Shown piece by piece: positions 16,426-24,817 of a DNA stretch of 43,071 bases (within the stretch, counting starts at the first letter, position 1; every line of letters starts with the position of its first letter). The stretch comes from DAOUMU01 sp034409055 (GTDB taxonomy: Bacteria > Chloroflexota > Anaerolineae > 4572-78 > J111): contig DAOUMU010000430.1 in the NCBI GenBank assembly GCA_034409055.1, positions 1 to 43,071 of the forward strand. Direction: 5' to 3'. The translations under genes and the position numbers were made by a program. Below the pieces are notes generated by a model. The model was not told where the DNA came from and did not search any database. It worked only from the letters and a program-made list of their open reading frames with translations.

Positions 16426-16584
16426 CTACAATTCCGTCTTTGTACACAGATATTCAGCGATAAGGTCACTATAATCTGCTTCGTCTATTGTAAACCCTGC
16501 CCGCGTTAGTATCCCTTCCATTATCCAACCAAATGTGAAGCGACCTTCTATGAGGCCGATTGCTCTATCTCTTTCAACCAGAAA
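16426..16584 (-). pseudogene. Remnant: C-terminal end of a SAM-dependent methyltransferase
   Basis: A reading frame too short for routine gene calling encodes FLVERDRAIGLIEGRFTFGW, then MEGILTRAGFTIDEADYSDL and IAEYLCTKTEL with a stop at 16426-16428. The AGF-x-I-x-x-A-x-Y-S-D...AEYLC tail is typical of type-11 methyltransferases. The rest of the gene is absent; its visible upstream edge overlaps the end of the DUF6714-like gene in another frame, suggesting a deletion or replacement joint. The bases between 16290 and 16425 hold only a short GGAACGC/GCGTTCC inverted repeat. Confidence 0.5.
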
Positions 16585-17036
16585 GTTCGAGCCAGTTCGA
16601 CCGCCTCGATGTCGATCAAGTCCTGACCGTGACGTTTGAGATAGTCGAGGAAAGCAACGATCGATTTCTTCTGATTAAGATCAAGAAGCTCATACTTGGA
16701 TATTTGAAAACTTTCTAACTCGCCCCGTGGATTCAAAGCATAGATAGTTGCCTCTGCTGAAGCAGAGGAAAGATTAGCCAAGTTATTCAGCGTCCAACTC
16801 ATATAGGCCGGGATAAGGTGTTGAAATCCGACCGGACTAACAAAGCACAGAGCCGCGTTCTCGTAGGCTATCGTTTCGTCGGGAATATCTCGCCAAGAGG
16901 CGTAGGTCCCACCGTAAAAACTTTGCAGGTCCATATCATCGTAGCACGCTGAATGTAGGAGTGTTTTGTCATCCGGCCGCGGAACATCGGCAAACGCTTC
17001 AGAAATGAATTTCAGAACCTCAGTCTTCTCAATCAT
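16548..17036 (-). CDS. DUF6714-like protein of unknown function
   Basis: A 162-residue soluble protein. The N-terminal part (ISEAFADVPRPDDKTLLHSA, YDDMDLQSFYGG, then ETIAYENAALCFVSPVGFQHLIPAYM) resembles small uncharacterised proteins grouped as DUF6714; the name is given with moderate confidence. ATG 17036 is used, with GTG 17039 directly before it in frame; neither has a strong ribosome site. The C-terminus overlaps the methyltransferase remnant. Often such proteins are carried as isolated genes; no functional link to neighbours is visible. Confidence 0.6.
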   Translation of the reverse strand: MIEKTEVLKFISEAFADVPRPDDKTLLHSACYDDMDLQSFYGGTYASWRDIPDETIAYENAALCFVSPVGFQHLIPAYMSWTLNNLANLSSASAEATIYALNPRGELESFQISKYELLDLNQKKSIVAFLDYLKRHGQDLIDIEAVELARTFWLKEIEQSAS

Positions 17037-17089
17037 CACTTAAGCGGCAGGTAGCTTTGAAAAGATTAGATAGTTCTATTTAAATCGAA

Positions 17090-17158
17090 TAGGGGCGAGG
17101 CAGATCGAATTGAGGTTCTCATTACAAACAAAATATGCTTCGACCTACCTCGCCCCTA
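17090..17158. repeat. Inverted repeat with TAGGGGCGAGG arms
   Basis: TAGGGGCGAGGCAGATCGAA (17090-17109) and the complement of TAGGGGCGAGGTAGGTCGAA (17139-17158) match at 18 of 20 positions around a 29-nt centre. No target duplication is seen. Probably an interspersed palindromic repeat. The following stretch to about 17400 shows only a CCCTATCCGGGTAGGG-type hairpin near 17357. Confidence 0.7.
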
Positions 17159-17419
17159 CGTCACACCCAAATTTGGCATCTTAGATGTAGAGCCAGTTTA
17201 ATTGATTTAGGCGAACTTGTAAAGTATGATTGATTTTTTTTGCACCCTTGATCAAGGCCAATATGAGCCATAGCCAGGACGATTTGCCATGCGAGTTATG
17301 TATGATGTTGATAGGTTTTCAGAAATCTCTTCTGAGGCAACAGAAGTAAAAAAATCCCCCTATCCGGGTAGGGACGGTGGTTACCCATTTCAAATGCATA
17401 ATTGAGGAGCAGTAAACCA

Positions 17420-17488
17420 ACCAACCGGTCGGTCTTGACAATGATTATCTTCTGTGCTATAATCATAAAAATAGACCAACCGGTCGGT
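17420..17488 (+). promoter_or_regulatory. TetR promoter bracketed by two operators
   Basis: TTGACA (17435-17440), 17-nt spacer, TATAAT (17458-17463): a consensus sigma-70 promoter. Identical ACCAACCGGTCGGT sites lie at 17420-17433, just before the -35, and at 17475-17488, just after the -10. This is a textbook layout for autorepression by the TetR protein encoded at 17506. Confidence 0.92.
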
Positions 17489-17505
17489 TTCTACTGGAGA
17501 ATAAA

Positions 17506-18108
17506 ATGACAGAACACGACACTAAAACCCAAATTCTAACCGCAGCCTTGCGTGTATACGCCCAAAAGGGGTTTGCCAAAGCCAGTATGAACGATATTGT
17601 GCGGGCCTCTGGCCTGAGTAAAGGGGGAGTTTACTGGCATTTCAAAAGCAAAGATGACATCGTTGCCGCCATCTTCGATCAGTTCTTTGCGGCCCAACAG
17701 GCGCAGCTAGATGCGATTCTGGCCGCAGAAGGTCCTGCCGCGGATAAACTGGTGCAAATGGCGCATTTAGCGGGGCAAGAAGTTGAGACATGGTTTACCC
17801 AATTCCCCTTTCCGCTGGAATTCTACGCCCTGGCGATACGCGACGAGGCCTTGATCAAGTCATTGCATAAATATTTCCACGCTAATGAGGATCGTTTGAC
17901 GGCCTTAATAGCCCAAGGGATTGCCGACGGCGAACTTCGGGCTGTCGATCCGGTTGAAACAGCCATAACATTGACGGGGCTGTTTGAAGGGATTTTGCTC
18001 TTATGGGTTATTTATCCGGCGCAATTTGATTTAAGCCAACAGGTTGAGTCGGCCGTACGGCTGCTGCTGGCAGGGCTACAACATCCGGAGGTAAAAAACA
18101 ATGCCTGA
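17506..18108 (+). CDS. TetR/AcrR-family transcriptional repressor
   Basis: A 200-residue repressor. The N-terminal helix-turn-helix (residues about 8-54) reads TQILTAALRVYAQKGFAKAS, NDIVRASGLSKGGVYWHFKSKDDI, a clear TetR signature. The C-terminal part is the ligand-binding helical domain. It very probably binds the two ACCAACCGGTCGGT palindromes bracketing its own promoter and so controls itself plus the two oxidoreductase genes that follow with overlapping ends. The inducer is unknown. ATG 17506 follows TGGAG. Confidence 0.95.
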   Translation: MTEHDTKTQILTAALRVYAQKGFAKASMNDIVRASGLSKGGVYWHFKSKDDIVAAIFDQFFAAQQAQLDAILAAEGPAADKLVQMAHLAGQEVETWFTQFPFPLEFYALAIRDEALIKSLHKYFHANEDRLTALIAQGIADGELRAVDPVETAITLTGLFEGILLLWVIYPAQFDLSQQVESAVRLLLAGLQHPEVKNNA

Positions 18109-18622
18109 ACAGTTACACGAACGAAAACTCCCTACCGGCTTGAGCCGGTTGTTCTTCCGTGCCCCCATCTGGCTGTATCGTTGGGGGCTGGGCTGGCTGC
18201 TGGGCAAACGGTTTTTGTTGATCAACCACATTGGGCGTAAAAGCGGCTTATCACGCCAGGCGGTGGTAGAGGTGATAGCTTATGACCAGGAGTGCGACAC
18301 CTACTACGTTGCTGCCGGTTTTGGACCGAAGTCGCAATGGTATCAAAACCTGTTGGCAACCCCGGCGGTAACGATTGTGGTGGGCCGGAAGAAGTTGGCT
18401 GTCACGGCTGTTCCCCTCACCCCTACCGAGTCAGGCGCTGCGATCCTCGACTACGCCCAACGACACCCTACCGCCATCAAAAATTTGTCGCGCATGGTGG
18501 GTTACGAAGTGGACGGCACAGAGGCAGATTATCGCGCGTTGGGGGAACAGGACATTATCCCGGTAATACGATTTGAACCGCGACAGAATGGAGGAAGTAA
18601 TGAAAGCAATCATCACCAATAA
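18101..18622 (+). CDS. Nitroreductase/deazaflavin-dependent oxidoreductase family protein
   Basis: A 173-residue protein of the split-barrel F420H2-dependent (Ddn-like) family. Diagnostic segment: INHIGRKSGLSRQAVVEVIAY, YYVAAGFGPKSQWYQNLLATPAVTIVVG. Relatives use F420 or bind flavin and reduce quinones or nitro compounds; which applies here cannot be read. The ATG overlaps the end of tetR by 8 nt, and the next gene's start overlaps its own end by 23 nt, so the three genes are one operon under TetR control. Confidence 0.85.
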   Translation: MPEQLHERKLPTGLSRLFFRAPIWLYRWGLGWLLGKRFLLINHIGRKSGLSRQAVVEVIAYDQECDTYYVAAGFGPKSQWYQNLLATPAVTIVVGRKKLAVTAVPLTPTESGAAILDYAQRHPTAIKNLSRMVGYEVDGTEADYRALGEQDIIPVIRFEPRQNGGSNESNHHQ

Positions 18623-19544
18623 ATATGGGGGAGTTGAGGTTTTGAAGCACCAGGAAGTGGAAAAGCCTGTCATCAAAGATGATGAAATATTGGTTCAAGT
18701 TCACGCCTGTTCAGTGAATCCCATAGATTGGAAAGTCAGAAGAGGCGATTTTAAGATTCTGACCGGTAGAAAACCGCCCAGAATTTTGGGAGGCGATTAC
18801 GCGGGAATTGTCGCTGAAGTAGGGAGACAGGTCACAAAGTACAAGACGGGAGATGCCGTGTGGGGATTCGTAGAAGCGTTCAATCGCGGGACATACGCGG
18901 AATTTATCAAAGTGAAGGCAGAAGAAATTGGTCCGAAGCCCAAAAACCTGAGCTTTGAAGAGGCTGCCTCCATTCCATTGGTCGGGTTGACCGCCTATCA
19001 AGCCTTGGTTTATTCGGGGCGGCTCAAAAAGGGCGATCACATAATCGTCAATGGGTGTTCAGGCGGTGTTGGTCTGGCCGGGGTACAAATTGCCAAGGCC
19101 CTCGAGTGTAAGGTCACCGGGGTATGCAGCACCAACAATCTACAATTAGCCAGAAATTTGGGAGCTGATGACGTCATTGATTATACAAAACAGGATGTGC
19201 TCAAATGTGCTGGATGTTATGATATTTTTTTTGACGTTGTGGCGAATAAGACTTTTTCCCAGGCAAAGATGACCCTAAAGCCGGAAGGGATTTACGTTCG
19301 CCTCTTGCCTTCGTTTCAATCCATGATTTTGGGTCCATTGATCAACATGTTCAGTGCTAAAAAAGTGAAAATTATGGATTGCAAATCCAGCACAAAGGAC
19401 CTGGCGGTACTTAAAGAAATGGTAGAAAACGGGAAATTGGTTCCTCTGATTGAGAAAGTCTATCCTTTAGAACAAGTCCATGAGGCACATACTCGTAGTG
19501 AGACCGGACGAGTTGTGGGCAAGCTGGTATTGAAAGTGGTTTAA
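18600..19544 (+). CDS. NAD(P)-dependent medium-chain oxidoreductase (quinone-reductase type)
   Basis: A 314-residue MDR-superfamily enzyme. The N-terminal GroES-like domain (KPVIKDDEILVQVHACSVNPIDWKVRRGDF, GGDYAGIV) lacks the zinc ligands of alcohol dehydrogenases, as in quinone oxidoreductases. The Rossmann domain has VNGCSGGVGLAGVQIAK near residue 145 and DDVIDYTKQDV. It likely reduces quinones or enones with NADPH. ATG 18600 is preceded by GGAGG; the upstream in-frame ATG 18573 lies inside the preceding gene. It closes the TetR operon and may act in detoxification with the Ddn-like enzyme. Confidence 0.9.
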   Translation: MKAIITNKYGGVEVLKHQEVEKPVIKDDEILVQVHACSVNPIDWKVRRGDFKILTGRKPPRILGGDYAGIVAEVGRQVTKYKTGDAVWGFVEAFNRGTYAEFIKVKAEEIGPKPKNLSFEEAASIPLVGLTAYQALVYSGRLKKGDHIIVNGCSGGVGLAGVQIAKALECKVTGVCSTNNLQLARNLGADDVIDYTKQDVLKCAGCYDIFFDVVANKTFSQAKMTLKPEGIYVRLLPSFQSMILGPLINMFSAKKVKIMDCKSSTKDLAVLKEMVENGKLVPLIEKVYPLEQVHEAHTRSETGRVVGKLVLKVV

Positions 19545-19596
19545 TTCAAAGAATTTGGCTTGAGAAAGGTTTAGATAATGGAAGATCAAAGACGAA

Positions 19597-21378
19597 TCAC
19601 AACCGCCCAAACTCCCGGGCCAACTGGGCTGCGCTGAGGTGAATCATGGTTGGGCGGCCATGGGGACAAGTGCGGGGAGCGGTGGTGGCCTCCAGTTGGC
19701 GCACCAACTCCCGCATCTCTTCCATCGATAAGGTCTGGCCCCCCTTGATCGAAGCCCGCTTGCAGACGGTAATGGCAATTCGTTCGTGAGTTTCCCGGGC
19801 CAGGGGAATGGCCCCATCGGCCATCTCGGCCAGAATGTCGACCAGGGCCTGGGCCGGCTCGGCCTGGCCCAGCATATCGGGCACGGCCCGGATGCGGTAG
19901 GTCGTTCCCCCGAATGGTTCCAGTTCAAAGCCGACCTCGGTCAAGGCATCCAGTTCCGCCTCCACCATGGCCGCCTGGCCGGGCGACAGTTCGACCACCA
20001 CCGGTTCCAACAACTGCTGGCGGGCCACCGCCGCTTGAGCTTTTTGGGTCATCAGTTTGTCATACAAAATGCGCTCGTGAGCGGCGTGCTGGTCAATCAA
20101 ATACAGGCCATCCGGTCCCTCGGTCACAATGTACATCTGCTGAATCTGGCCAACGACCCGCATGGGGGGAATGGCGGTAGCAGGTTGCCCGGCCATCGAC
20201 CAATCCGCTCCCTCCGCTTCTTCCGGCGAGAAGGGGGCGGTCCGCTGGACCTCGAGCCCAAACTGGCTAAAAGCCGGACCGCCAGGCCGGCCAAATGAGG
20301 TTTGCCAGGGGGCGGTATCCCCGGCATGACCCCCGCCAAAACCAGAAGAGGGCGAGGGATGCCGGCCATAAGTCGGCACCAGCGCAGCCGCAATCACAGC
20401 CTCCCGCACCGTCTTCTGCACGACCTTAAAGATGGTCCGGGGTTCTCTAAATTTTACCTCGGCCTTGGTCGGGTGCACATTCACATCTACGTCGGATGGA
20501 TCCAGGTCGATATTCAAGATGGCCAGCGGATACCGCTTTTCCGGCAAAAAGGTATGATAAGCCTGCACCACCGCCTGATTCAGCGAGCGATCCTGGATCC
20601 AACGTTTGTTGACAAAAAAGATGATCTTGTCCCGCCCACCCCGGTGCAAAGAGGGCGCTCCCACGTAGCCGTACACTTTGATATGAGACTCCTCCGCTTC
20701 CTCGCTTTCCACCAGAATCATCTGTCGGGCCGTTTCTAGGCCAAAAACAGCCACCAGGGCGTCAAACAACTGCCCACTGCCGGTCGTTTGAAAGGTGGTC
20801 CGGTTGTCATTTTGCAAGCTAAAACGAACGTGGGGATAGGCCATGGCATAATGAGACACCACCCGGTAAATGTGACCGGTTTCGGTCGCCTCGGCCTTGA
20901 GAAACTTAAGCCGGGCCGGGACATTGTAAAAGAGATTTTCCACCGTGACCATCGTGCCGGCCGGCGCCCCGGCCGACCCCAGCGAAGCCTGGTGCCCCCC
21001 TTCAAGACGGATACGTGTCGCCGCCGTCTGGGCCGCCGGTCGGGAGACCAGAGTCAAGCGGGACACGGCCGCTATCGAAGCCAGGGCCTCCCCCCGAAAG
21101 CCGAGGGTCGTCACCCGGCTCAGATCATCCACCGACATCAATTTACTGGTCGCGTGGCGAGCAAAGGCCAAAGGCACTTCGTCGGCCGGAATACCACCGC
21201 CATCATCCAACACCCGGATGAAACGCTTGCCCCCTCCTTGAACTTCCACCCGAATCGTGCCCGCGCCAGCATCAATCCCATTTTCAACCAACTCTTTGAC
21301 CACCGAAGCCGGTCGCTCCACCACCTCTCCGGCAGCAATTTTAGCCGCCACGTCAGGCGGCAAAACCCGAATACTCAC
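19597..21378 (-). CDS. mutL: DNA mismatch repair protein MutL
   Basis: A 593-residue GHKL ATPase that links MutS mismatch recognition to strand removal. N-terminal ATPase: VKELVENGIDAGA (N box), RVLDDGGGIP (motif II), ATSKL, TLGFRGEALASIAAVS (motif III). C-terminal domain has DQHAAHERILYDKL; the endonuclease motif DQHA-x2-E-x4-E is intact except that the last Glu is Asp. VCKRASIKGG and CPHGRP complete the metal region. A Gly/Pro-rich linker spans about 330-395. GTG 21378 gives the usual MSIRVLPPDVAAKIAAGEVV start, with GGAG upstream. No mutS is in the window. The 283 nt to the next, divergent gene shows no recognised site. Confidence 0.97.
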   Translation of the reverse strand: MSIRVLPPDVAAKIAAGEVVERPASVVKELVENGIDAGAGTIRVEVQGGGKRFIRVLDDGGGIPADEVPLAFARHATSKLMSVDDLSRVTTLGFRGEALASIAAVSRLTLVSRPAAQTAATRIRLEGGHQASLGSAGAPAGTMVTVENLFYNVPARLKFLKAEATETGHIYRVVSHYAMAYPHVRFSLQNDNRTTFQTTGSGQLFDALVAVFGLETARQMILVESEEAEESHIKVYGYVGAPSLHRGGRDKIIFFVNKRWIQDRSLNQAVVQAYHTFLPEKRYPLAILNIDLDPSDVDVNVHPTKAEVKFREPRTIFKVVQKTVREAVIAAALVPTYGRHPSPSSGFGGGHAGDTAPWQTSFGRPGGPAFSQFGLEVQRTAPFSPEEAEGADWSMAGQPATAIPPMRVVGQIQQMYIVTEGPDGLYLIDQHAAHERILYDKLMTQKAQAAVARQQLLEPVVVELSPGQAAMVEAELDALTEVGFELEPFGGTTYRIRAVPDMLGQAEPAQALVDILAEMADGAIPLARETHERIAITVCKRASIKGGQTLSMEEMRELVRQLEATTAPRTCPHGRPTMIHLSAAQLAREFGRL

Positions 21379-21661
21379 CCTGTCTTCTCCATATCAGTCA
21401 CCTGTAACAGTTTAAATAATTGTACCACAGCCTTTGTCCGCCTGACAATCTACCTTTTAATCAAACCCAGTTTGACACCGTTGCCTCCTGTCAGTATCAT
21501 ATGATGACAGTTTAACGTAGGCCCTATTTCCCCAAGGATAGTAACTACCTGGCTTGCCGGTGTAGAAACCCCGGTTTTTCGATTATTTAGCCACATCTCG
21601 GGTGATGAAAGATGGTTTTTTGGACAATACGTTGGCTTGGTGGTTACCAAGGATATGAACC

Positions 21662-22456
21662 TTGCTACTTACCTGGCTTGGCGCGGCTGGCTTTAAAGTA
21701 GACACCAGCGAAGGCGCGACACTCTTAATCGACCCCTATCTTTCCCGTCCGGACGAGGCCAGCCCCCGCTTGTCCGTTCAATTGGCTGACCTATCTCCTA
21801 TCGACGAAATTTTGTTAACCAACGGTCGTTTCGACCACGGGCTGGACACCCCCGCTCTGACCCAACAAACCGGAGCCATTGTCCATGCTCCGGAATCTGT
21901 TTGCTACCGGTTGGCCAATATGGGCGTGTCACCCCATTGCCTGCAATGCACCATCCCCAGAAAAACAAAGCGGTTGGGGAGCTTAGTCTGGCAGGCTCTG
22001 CCCAGTCTGGTCAATCAGATTGATTCATCCCCGATTTTACGGGCCCTGCTTCGTAGCCCGCAGATCCTGCCCCAGGTCAAAGCCTTAGACCACCAGTGGC
22101 CGCTGGGAGAGATGGTAGCCTATTTCTTTCAGATCGAGGGGCTGTCGCTGGTTCACTTTGGTAGCGCCGGATGGCTTGAGGCAGAAATCGATCATCTACA
22201 ACCGGATATCGCCCTGTTACCCGTCGAGAGCGATCCCGCCCCTGATGCTGCTGTAATCCGTCTGGCTTCGCTCCTGAAACCGAAAGTGGTCATTCCGCAT
22301 CACTGGGACGATTATTTCCCCCCCCTTAGCCGGATGATCGACTTGCAGCAATTTGAGACAGTGATGCACATGGTGGCCCCTGAGGTGAAAGTTTACGTAC
22401 CAACTATAGGCCAAAGCTTTAATCCAGCCAAAATAGGGAGTAGAGCGCAATGCTAA
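21662..22456 (+). CDS. Metallo-beta-lactamase-fold protein with altered metal motif
   Basis: A 264-residue UlaG-like protein. N-terminus LLTWLGAAGFKVDTSEGATLLIDPYLS is typical. The main metal motif is changed: families have HxHxDH, here it is NGRFDHG, so two of three His are lost. Later HFGSAGW and VIPHHWDDYF remain. It may have lost hydrolase activity or bind one metal. Start at TTG 21662 because no ATG lies in frame before the conserved segment; AAGGAT is upstream. It overlaps the dehydratase gene by 7 nt, so they are coupled. Confidence 0.8.
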   Translation: MLLTWLGAAGFKVDTSEGATLLIDPYLSRPDEASPRLSVQLADLSPIDEILLTNGRFDHGLDTPALTQQTGAIVHAPESVCYRLANMGVSPHCLQCTIPRKTKRLGSLVWQALPSLVNQIDSSPILRALLRSPQILPQVKALDHQWPLGEMVAYFFQIEGLSLVHFGSAGWLEAEIDHLQPDIALLPVESDPAPDAAVIRLASLLKPKVVIPHHWDDYFPPLSRMIDLQQFETVMHMVAPEVKVYVPTIGQSFNPAKIGSRAQC

Positions 22457-23436
22457 AATTATACGACATTATGCTGGCCCACCAACGCCTTAAACCTTAT
22501 ACTGATCCCAGTCCGCTGATTTATAGCGAAGCCCTAAGCCACCGGACCGGAGCCAAGGTATGGCTCAAGCTGGAATGTCGCCAACCAACCGGTAGCTTTA
22601 AGATACGGGGGGCCTTACACAAAATCATGGCCCTGGACGATGCCGCCCGGGCCAAAGGGATTGTCACGGCCAGTGCCGGCAATCATGGCCTGGGCACCGC
22701 CTATGCGGCCAAAATCCTGGGTTTGAGTGACCTGACCGTCTTTATACCCGGTCCAACGCCGACCCCCAAAGTAGTCAAACTGTCCCGTTTCTCACTTAAC
22801 CTGCAAAAAGTGGGCCAAACTTATGAAGACGCTCATCAGGCCGCCGAGACCTTTGCCCGGGAAACCGGTGCGACCTACATCCCGGCCTACGATGATCCGC
22901 AGGTCATTGCCGGAGCCGGCACCTGTGGCCTGGAAATTCTGGCCGAGTTACCCACCGTGGAGACAATCGTAGTCCCGGTGGGTGGCGGCGGCTTGGTCGC
23001 CGGGATTGCCGTGGCCGCCAAAGGCATTAATCCTCTTTGCAAAATCATTGGCGTCCAACCGGAAGCTTCGCCGGCAGCCAAACTCTCCTTTGAGCAAAAT
23101 CGCCCCATTGACCCCTACGACCACGCGCCCACCATCGCCGACGGCCTGGCCGGCGGATTTGGCGCCCACCCCTTCTACATTGCTCGCACCCTGATCGACG
23201 ATATTTTACTCTTCAGCGAAGCCGAATTACGGCGGGCCATTTTTACCCTGGTTGATCAGGAGCAACTCGTGGTCGAAGCCGCCGGGGCCATCGCCATTGC
23301 CCCCTTACTGGCCGAACAACACACCCTGTCCGGACAAACGGTGGTCTGTGTTCTAAGTGGCGCCAATATCGATACCAGCCTGCTGGCAGAGATCTTGGGA
23401 ATGGCGAATAGCGAATGGCGAATGGCGAACCCATAG
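22450..23436 (+). CDS. Threonine/serine dehydratase (PLP fold type II)
   Basis: A 328-residue PLP enzyme of the threonine dehydratase/serine racemase group, which deaminates Thr or Ser to an oxo-acid. The PLP lysine lies in TGSFKIRGA near residue 50, the Asn motif in TASAGNHGLGTAYAA near 75, and the phosphate-binding loop in PVGGGGLVAGIA near 177. No C-terminal ACT domain, so it is the short catabolic type or a racemase. The last nine residues (ANSEWRMANP region) come from a GAATGGCGA simple repeat that continues past the stop, suggesting repeat invasion of the 3' end. ATG 22450 overlaps the preceding gene. Confidence 0.9.
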   Translation: MLKLYDIMLAHQRLKPYTDPSPLIYSEALSHRTGAKVWLKLECRQPTGSFKIRGALHKIMALDDAARAKGIVTASAGNHGLGTAYAAKILGLSDLTVFIPGPTPTPKVVKLSRFSLNLQKVGQTYEDAHQAAETFARETGATYIPAYDDPQVIAGAGTCGLEILAELPTVETIVVPVGGGGLVAGIAVAAKGINPLCKIIGVQPEASPAAKLSFEQNRPIDPYDHAPTIADGLAGGFGAHPFYIARTLIDDILLFSEAELRRAIFTLVDQEQLVVEAAGAIAIAPLLAEQHTLSGQTVVCVLSGANIDTSLLAEILGMANSEWRMANP

Positions 23437-23468
23437 GGCAGGTGTGGCGAATAGGGGCCAATTGCATA

Positions 23469-23497
23469 TTGACAAACAGCCATCTTTATGCGATAAT
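23469..23497 (+). promoter_or_regulatory. Promoter of the leader RNA
   Basis: TTGACA (23469-23474), 17-nt spacer, GATAAT (23492-23497). Transcription would begin near 23504, giving a leader of about 190 nt before the AIR-synthase-like gene. Confidence 0.85.
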
Positions 23498-23550
23498 ATC
23501 GACGTGGGTTCAGTCCCCATTTTCACTTCCCAATCGCCATCCTAACCCAA

Positions 23551-23632
23551 GGAGGTGATGCTAATGATTGATTGTAGTAGCATGCACAGCGCCGTAGCAT
23601 CACCTCCCGTAATTGGGTAGATGCTACGGCGC
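23551..23632 (+). ncRNA. Two-state leader RNA (mutually exclusive 13-bp helices)
   Basis: GGAGGTGATGCTA (23551-23563) pairs perfectly with TAGCATCACCTCC (23595-23607). GCGCCGTAGCATC (23589-23601) pairs perfectly with GATGCTACGGCGC (23620-23632). Both helices need 23595-23601, so only one can form. The first hides the ribosome site of the leader peptide; the second frees it. An intrinsic terminator follows at 23639. I do not recognise it as a known riboswitch. Confidence 0.7.
23564..23620 (+). CDS. 18-residue leader peptide
   Basis: ATG 23564 to TAG 23618-23620 encodes MIDCSSMHSAVASPPVIG. The ribosome site AAGGAGGTGAT (23549-23559) is an 11-nt perfect match to the 16S rRNA end, eight nt before the ATG, and is buried in the first helix of the leader. 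Translation would melt both alternative helices. No strong run of one amino acid is present to name an effector; Ser (four codons) is the most frequent. Confidence 0.55.
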   Translation: MIDCSSMHSAVASPPVIG

Positions 23633-23638
23633 GGCAGA

Positions 23639-23671
23639 GGGTCACACACCCGTGTGGCCCTTTGTTTTTTT
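23639..23671 (+). terminator. Intrinsic terminator within the leader
   Basis: GGGTCACAC (23639-23647), ACCC loop, GTGTGGCCC (23652-23660) with one G-U pair, then TTTGTTTTTTT. It ends 25 nt before the AIR-synthase-like start, so the gene needs readthrough of this site. Confidence 0.88.
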
Positions 23672-23696
23672 AGCTGGATTCTTTTGCGAGGGCCAC

Positions 23697-24707
23697 GTGT
23701 TTACCTACCCCATCGGAAAATTACCCCCAGAGGACTTAGCCAAACTATTAACGAAATACGCCCCAAACGACCCGCGTCTGATTGTGGGCGGGGCAATCGG
23801 TGAAGACGCCACCGTGATCGACATGGGAGACCGCTACCTGGTGGCCAAGACCGACCCCATCACCTTTGCCACCGATGAGATTGGCTGGTACGCCGTTCAT
23901 GTCAATGCCAATGATGTGGCCTGCACCGGAGCCAGGCCACGCTGGTTTCTGGCCACCCTGCTTCTGCCAGAAAATCAAACCACCCCGGCCTTGGTCGACC
24001 AGATCTTTGGCCAAATTGACTCGGCCTGTGCCGAACTGGGGATCAGTCTGGCCGGCGGTCACACCGAAATCACCTACGATCTGGACCGGCCCCTGGTCAT
24101 CGGTCAGATGTTAGGTGAGGTGGCCCCGGATAACATGCTCACCACCGGCGGCGCACAAGTTGGCGATGAGCTGATCCTCACCAAAGGCATCGCCATCGAA
24201 GGCACGGCCATTATTGCCACAGAAATGCGTTCCCAATTGCTCGAACAGTTTGGTCAGGATAATCTGGATCACTACGCGAATTTTTTGCGCAATCCGGGTA
24301 TCAGTGTGGTTAAAGATGCGGCCATCGCCATAGCTGCTGGCGGGGTACACGCCCTACACGATCCAACCGAAGGGGGTGTGGCCACCGGGCTGCACGAGTT
24401 AGCCCAGGCGGCCGAAGTTGGCCTGGAAATTTTTGCAGATCAGTTGCCTTACCTGCCCGAAACGGTCACCCTTTGCCGCCATTTCGGGCTGGAGCCTCTG
24501 GGGGTGATTGGTTCTGGCGCGCTGCTCATTGCCGCCGATCCCCAATTTACCCCCAAAATTGTCGATCATCTGCGCCAGGCCGGTCTTAGGGCCAGCCTAA
24601 TCGGTCGGGTGCAGCCCCCGGAAAAAGGACGGCTGCTGCTTGGTAAAGCCGGTCTACGTTCCCTGCCCACCTTTGCCCGCGACGAAATTACCCGCTTGTT
24701 CGAGTAA
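23697..24707 (+). CDS. AIR-synthase/HypE-like protein
   Basis: A 336-residue protein of the AIR synthase superfamily (PurM, HypE, SelD, ThiL), which activate substrates with ATP. N-terminal half: IGKLPPEDLAKLL, VGGAIGEDATVID (the GxGxDDA-type loop), VNANDVACTGARPRWF. C-terminal half: LAGGHTEI and HDPTEGGVATGLHELAQAAEVG. It lacks the C-terminal Cys of HypE and the N-terminal Cys/Sec motif of SelD, so its substrate is unknown. GTG 23697 with GAGGG upstream is chosen; the frame also runs upstream through the terminator, which is not credible as coding. The gene lies behind the attenuator-like leader. Confidence 0.85.
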   Translation: MFTYPIGKLPPEDLAKLLTKYAPNDPRLIVGGAIGEDATVIDMGDRYLVAKTDPITFATDEIGWYAVHVNANDVACTGARPRWFLATLLLPENQTTPALVDQIFGQIDSACAELGISLAGGHTEITYDLDRPLVIGQMLGEVAPDNMLTTGGAQVGDELILTKGIAIEGTAIIATEMRSQLLEQFGQDNLDHYANFLRNPGISVVKDAAIAIAAGGVHALHDPTEGGVATGLHELAQAAEVGLEIFADQLPYLPETVTLCRHFGLEPLGVIGSGALLIAADPQFTPKIVDHLRQAGLRASLIGRVQPPEKGRLLLGKAGLRSLPTFARDEITRLFE

Positions 24708-24735
24708 ACGACTTAAATAAGCCTTGTTGTTTAAT

Positions 24736-24764
24736 TTGACACAATAGCCCGACACCTGTATAGT
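24736..24764 (+). promoter_or_regulatory. Promoter of the Tat-type exported protein gene
   Basis: TTGACA (24736-24741), 17-nt spacer, TATAGT (24759-24764); about 50 nt before ATG 24818. Confidence 0.85.
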
Positions 24765-24817
24765 GGGCCATATTTTCGGTGTATTGGGCTTCTTTCAACT
24801 CAACGTGGAGGAGAATC

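Noticed and set aside
23697..24707. SelD (selenophosphate synthetase) to match the Sec-containing HdrA
   Set aside because: The protein shares the AIR-synthase fold but lacks the N-terminal Cys/Sec and Lys motif of SelD; its sequence is closer to HypE-like proteins of unknown role.
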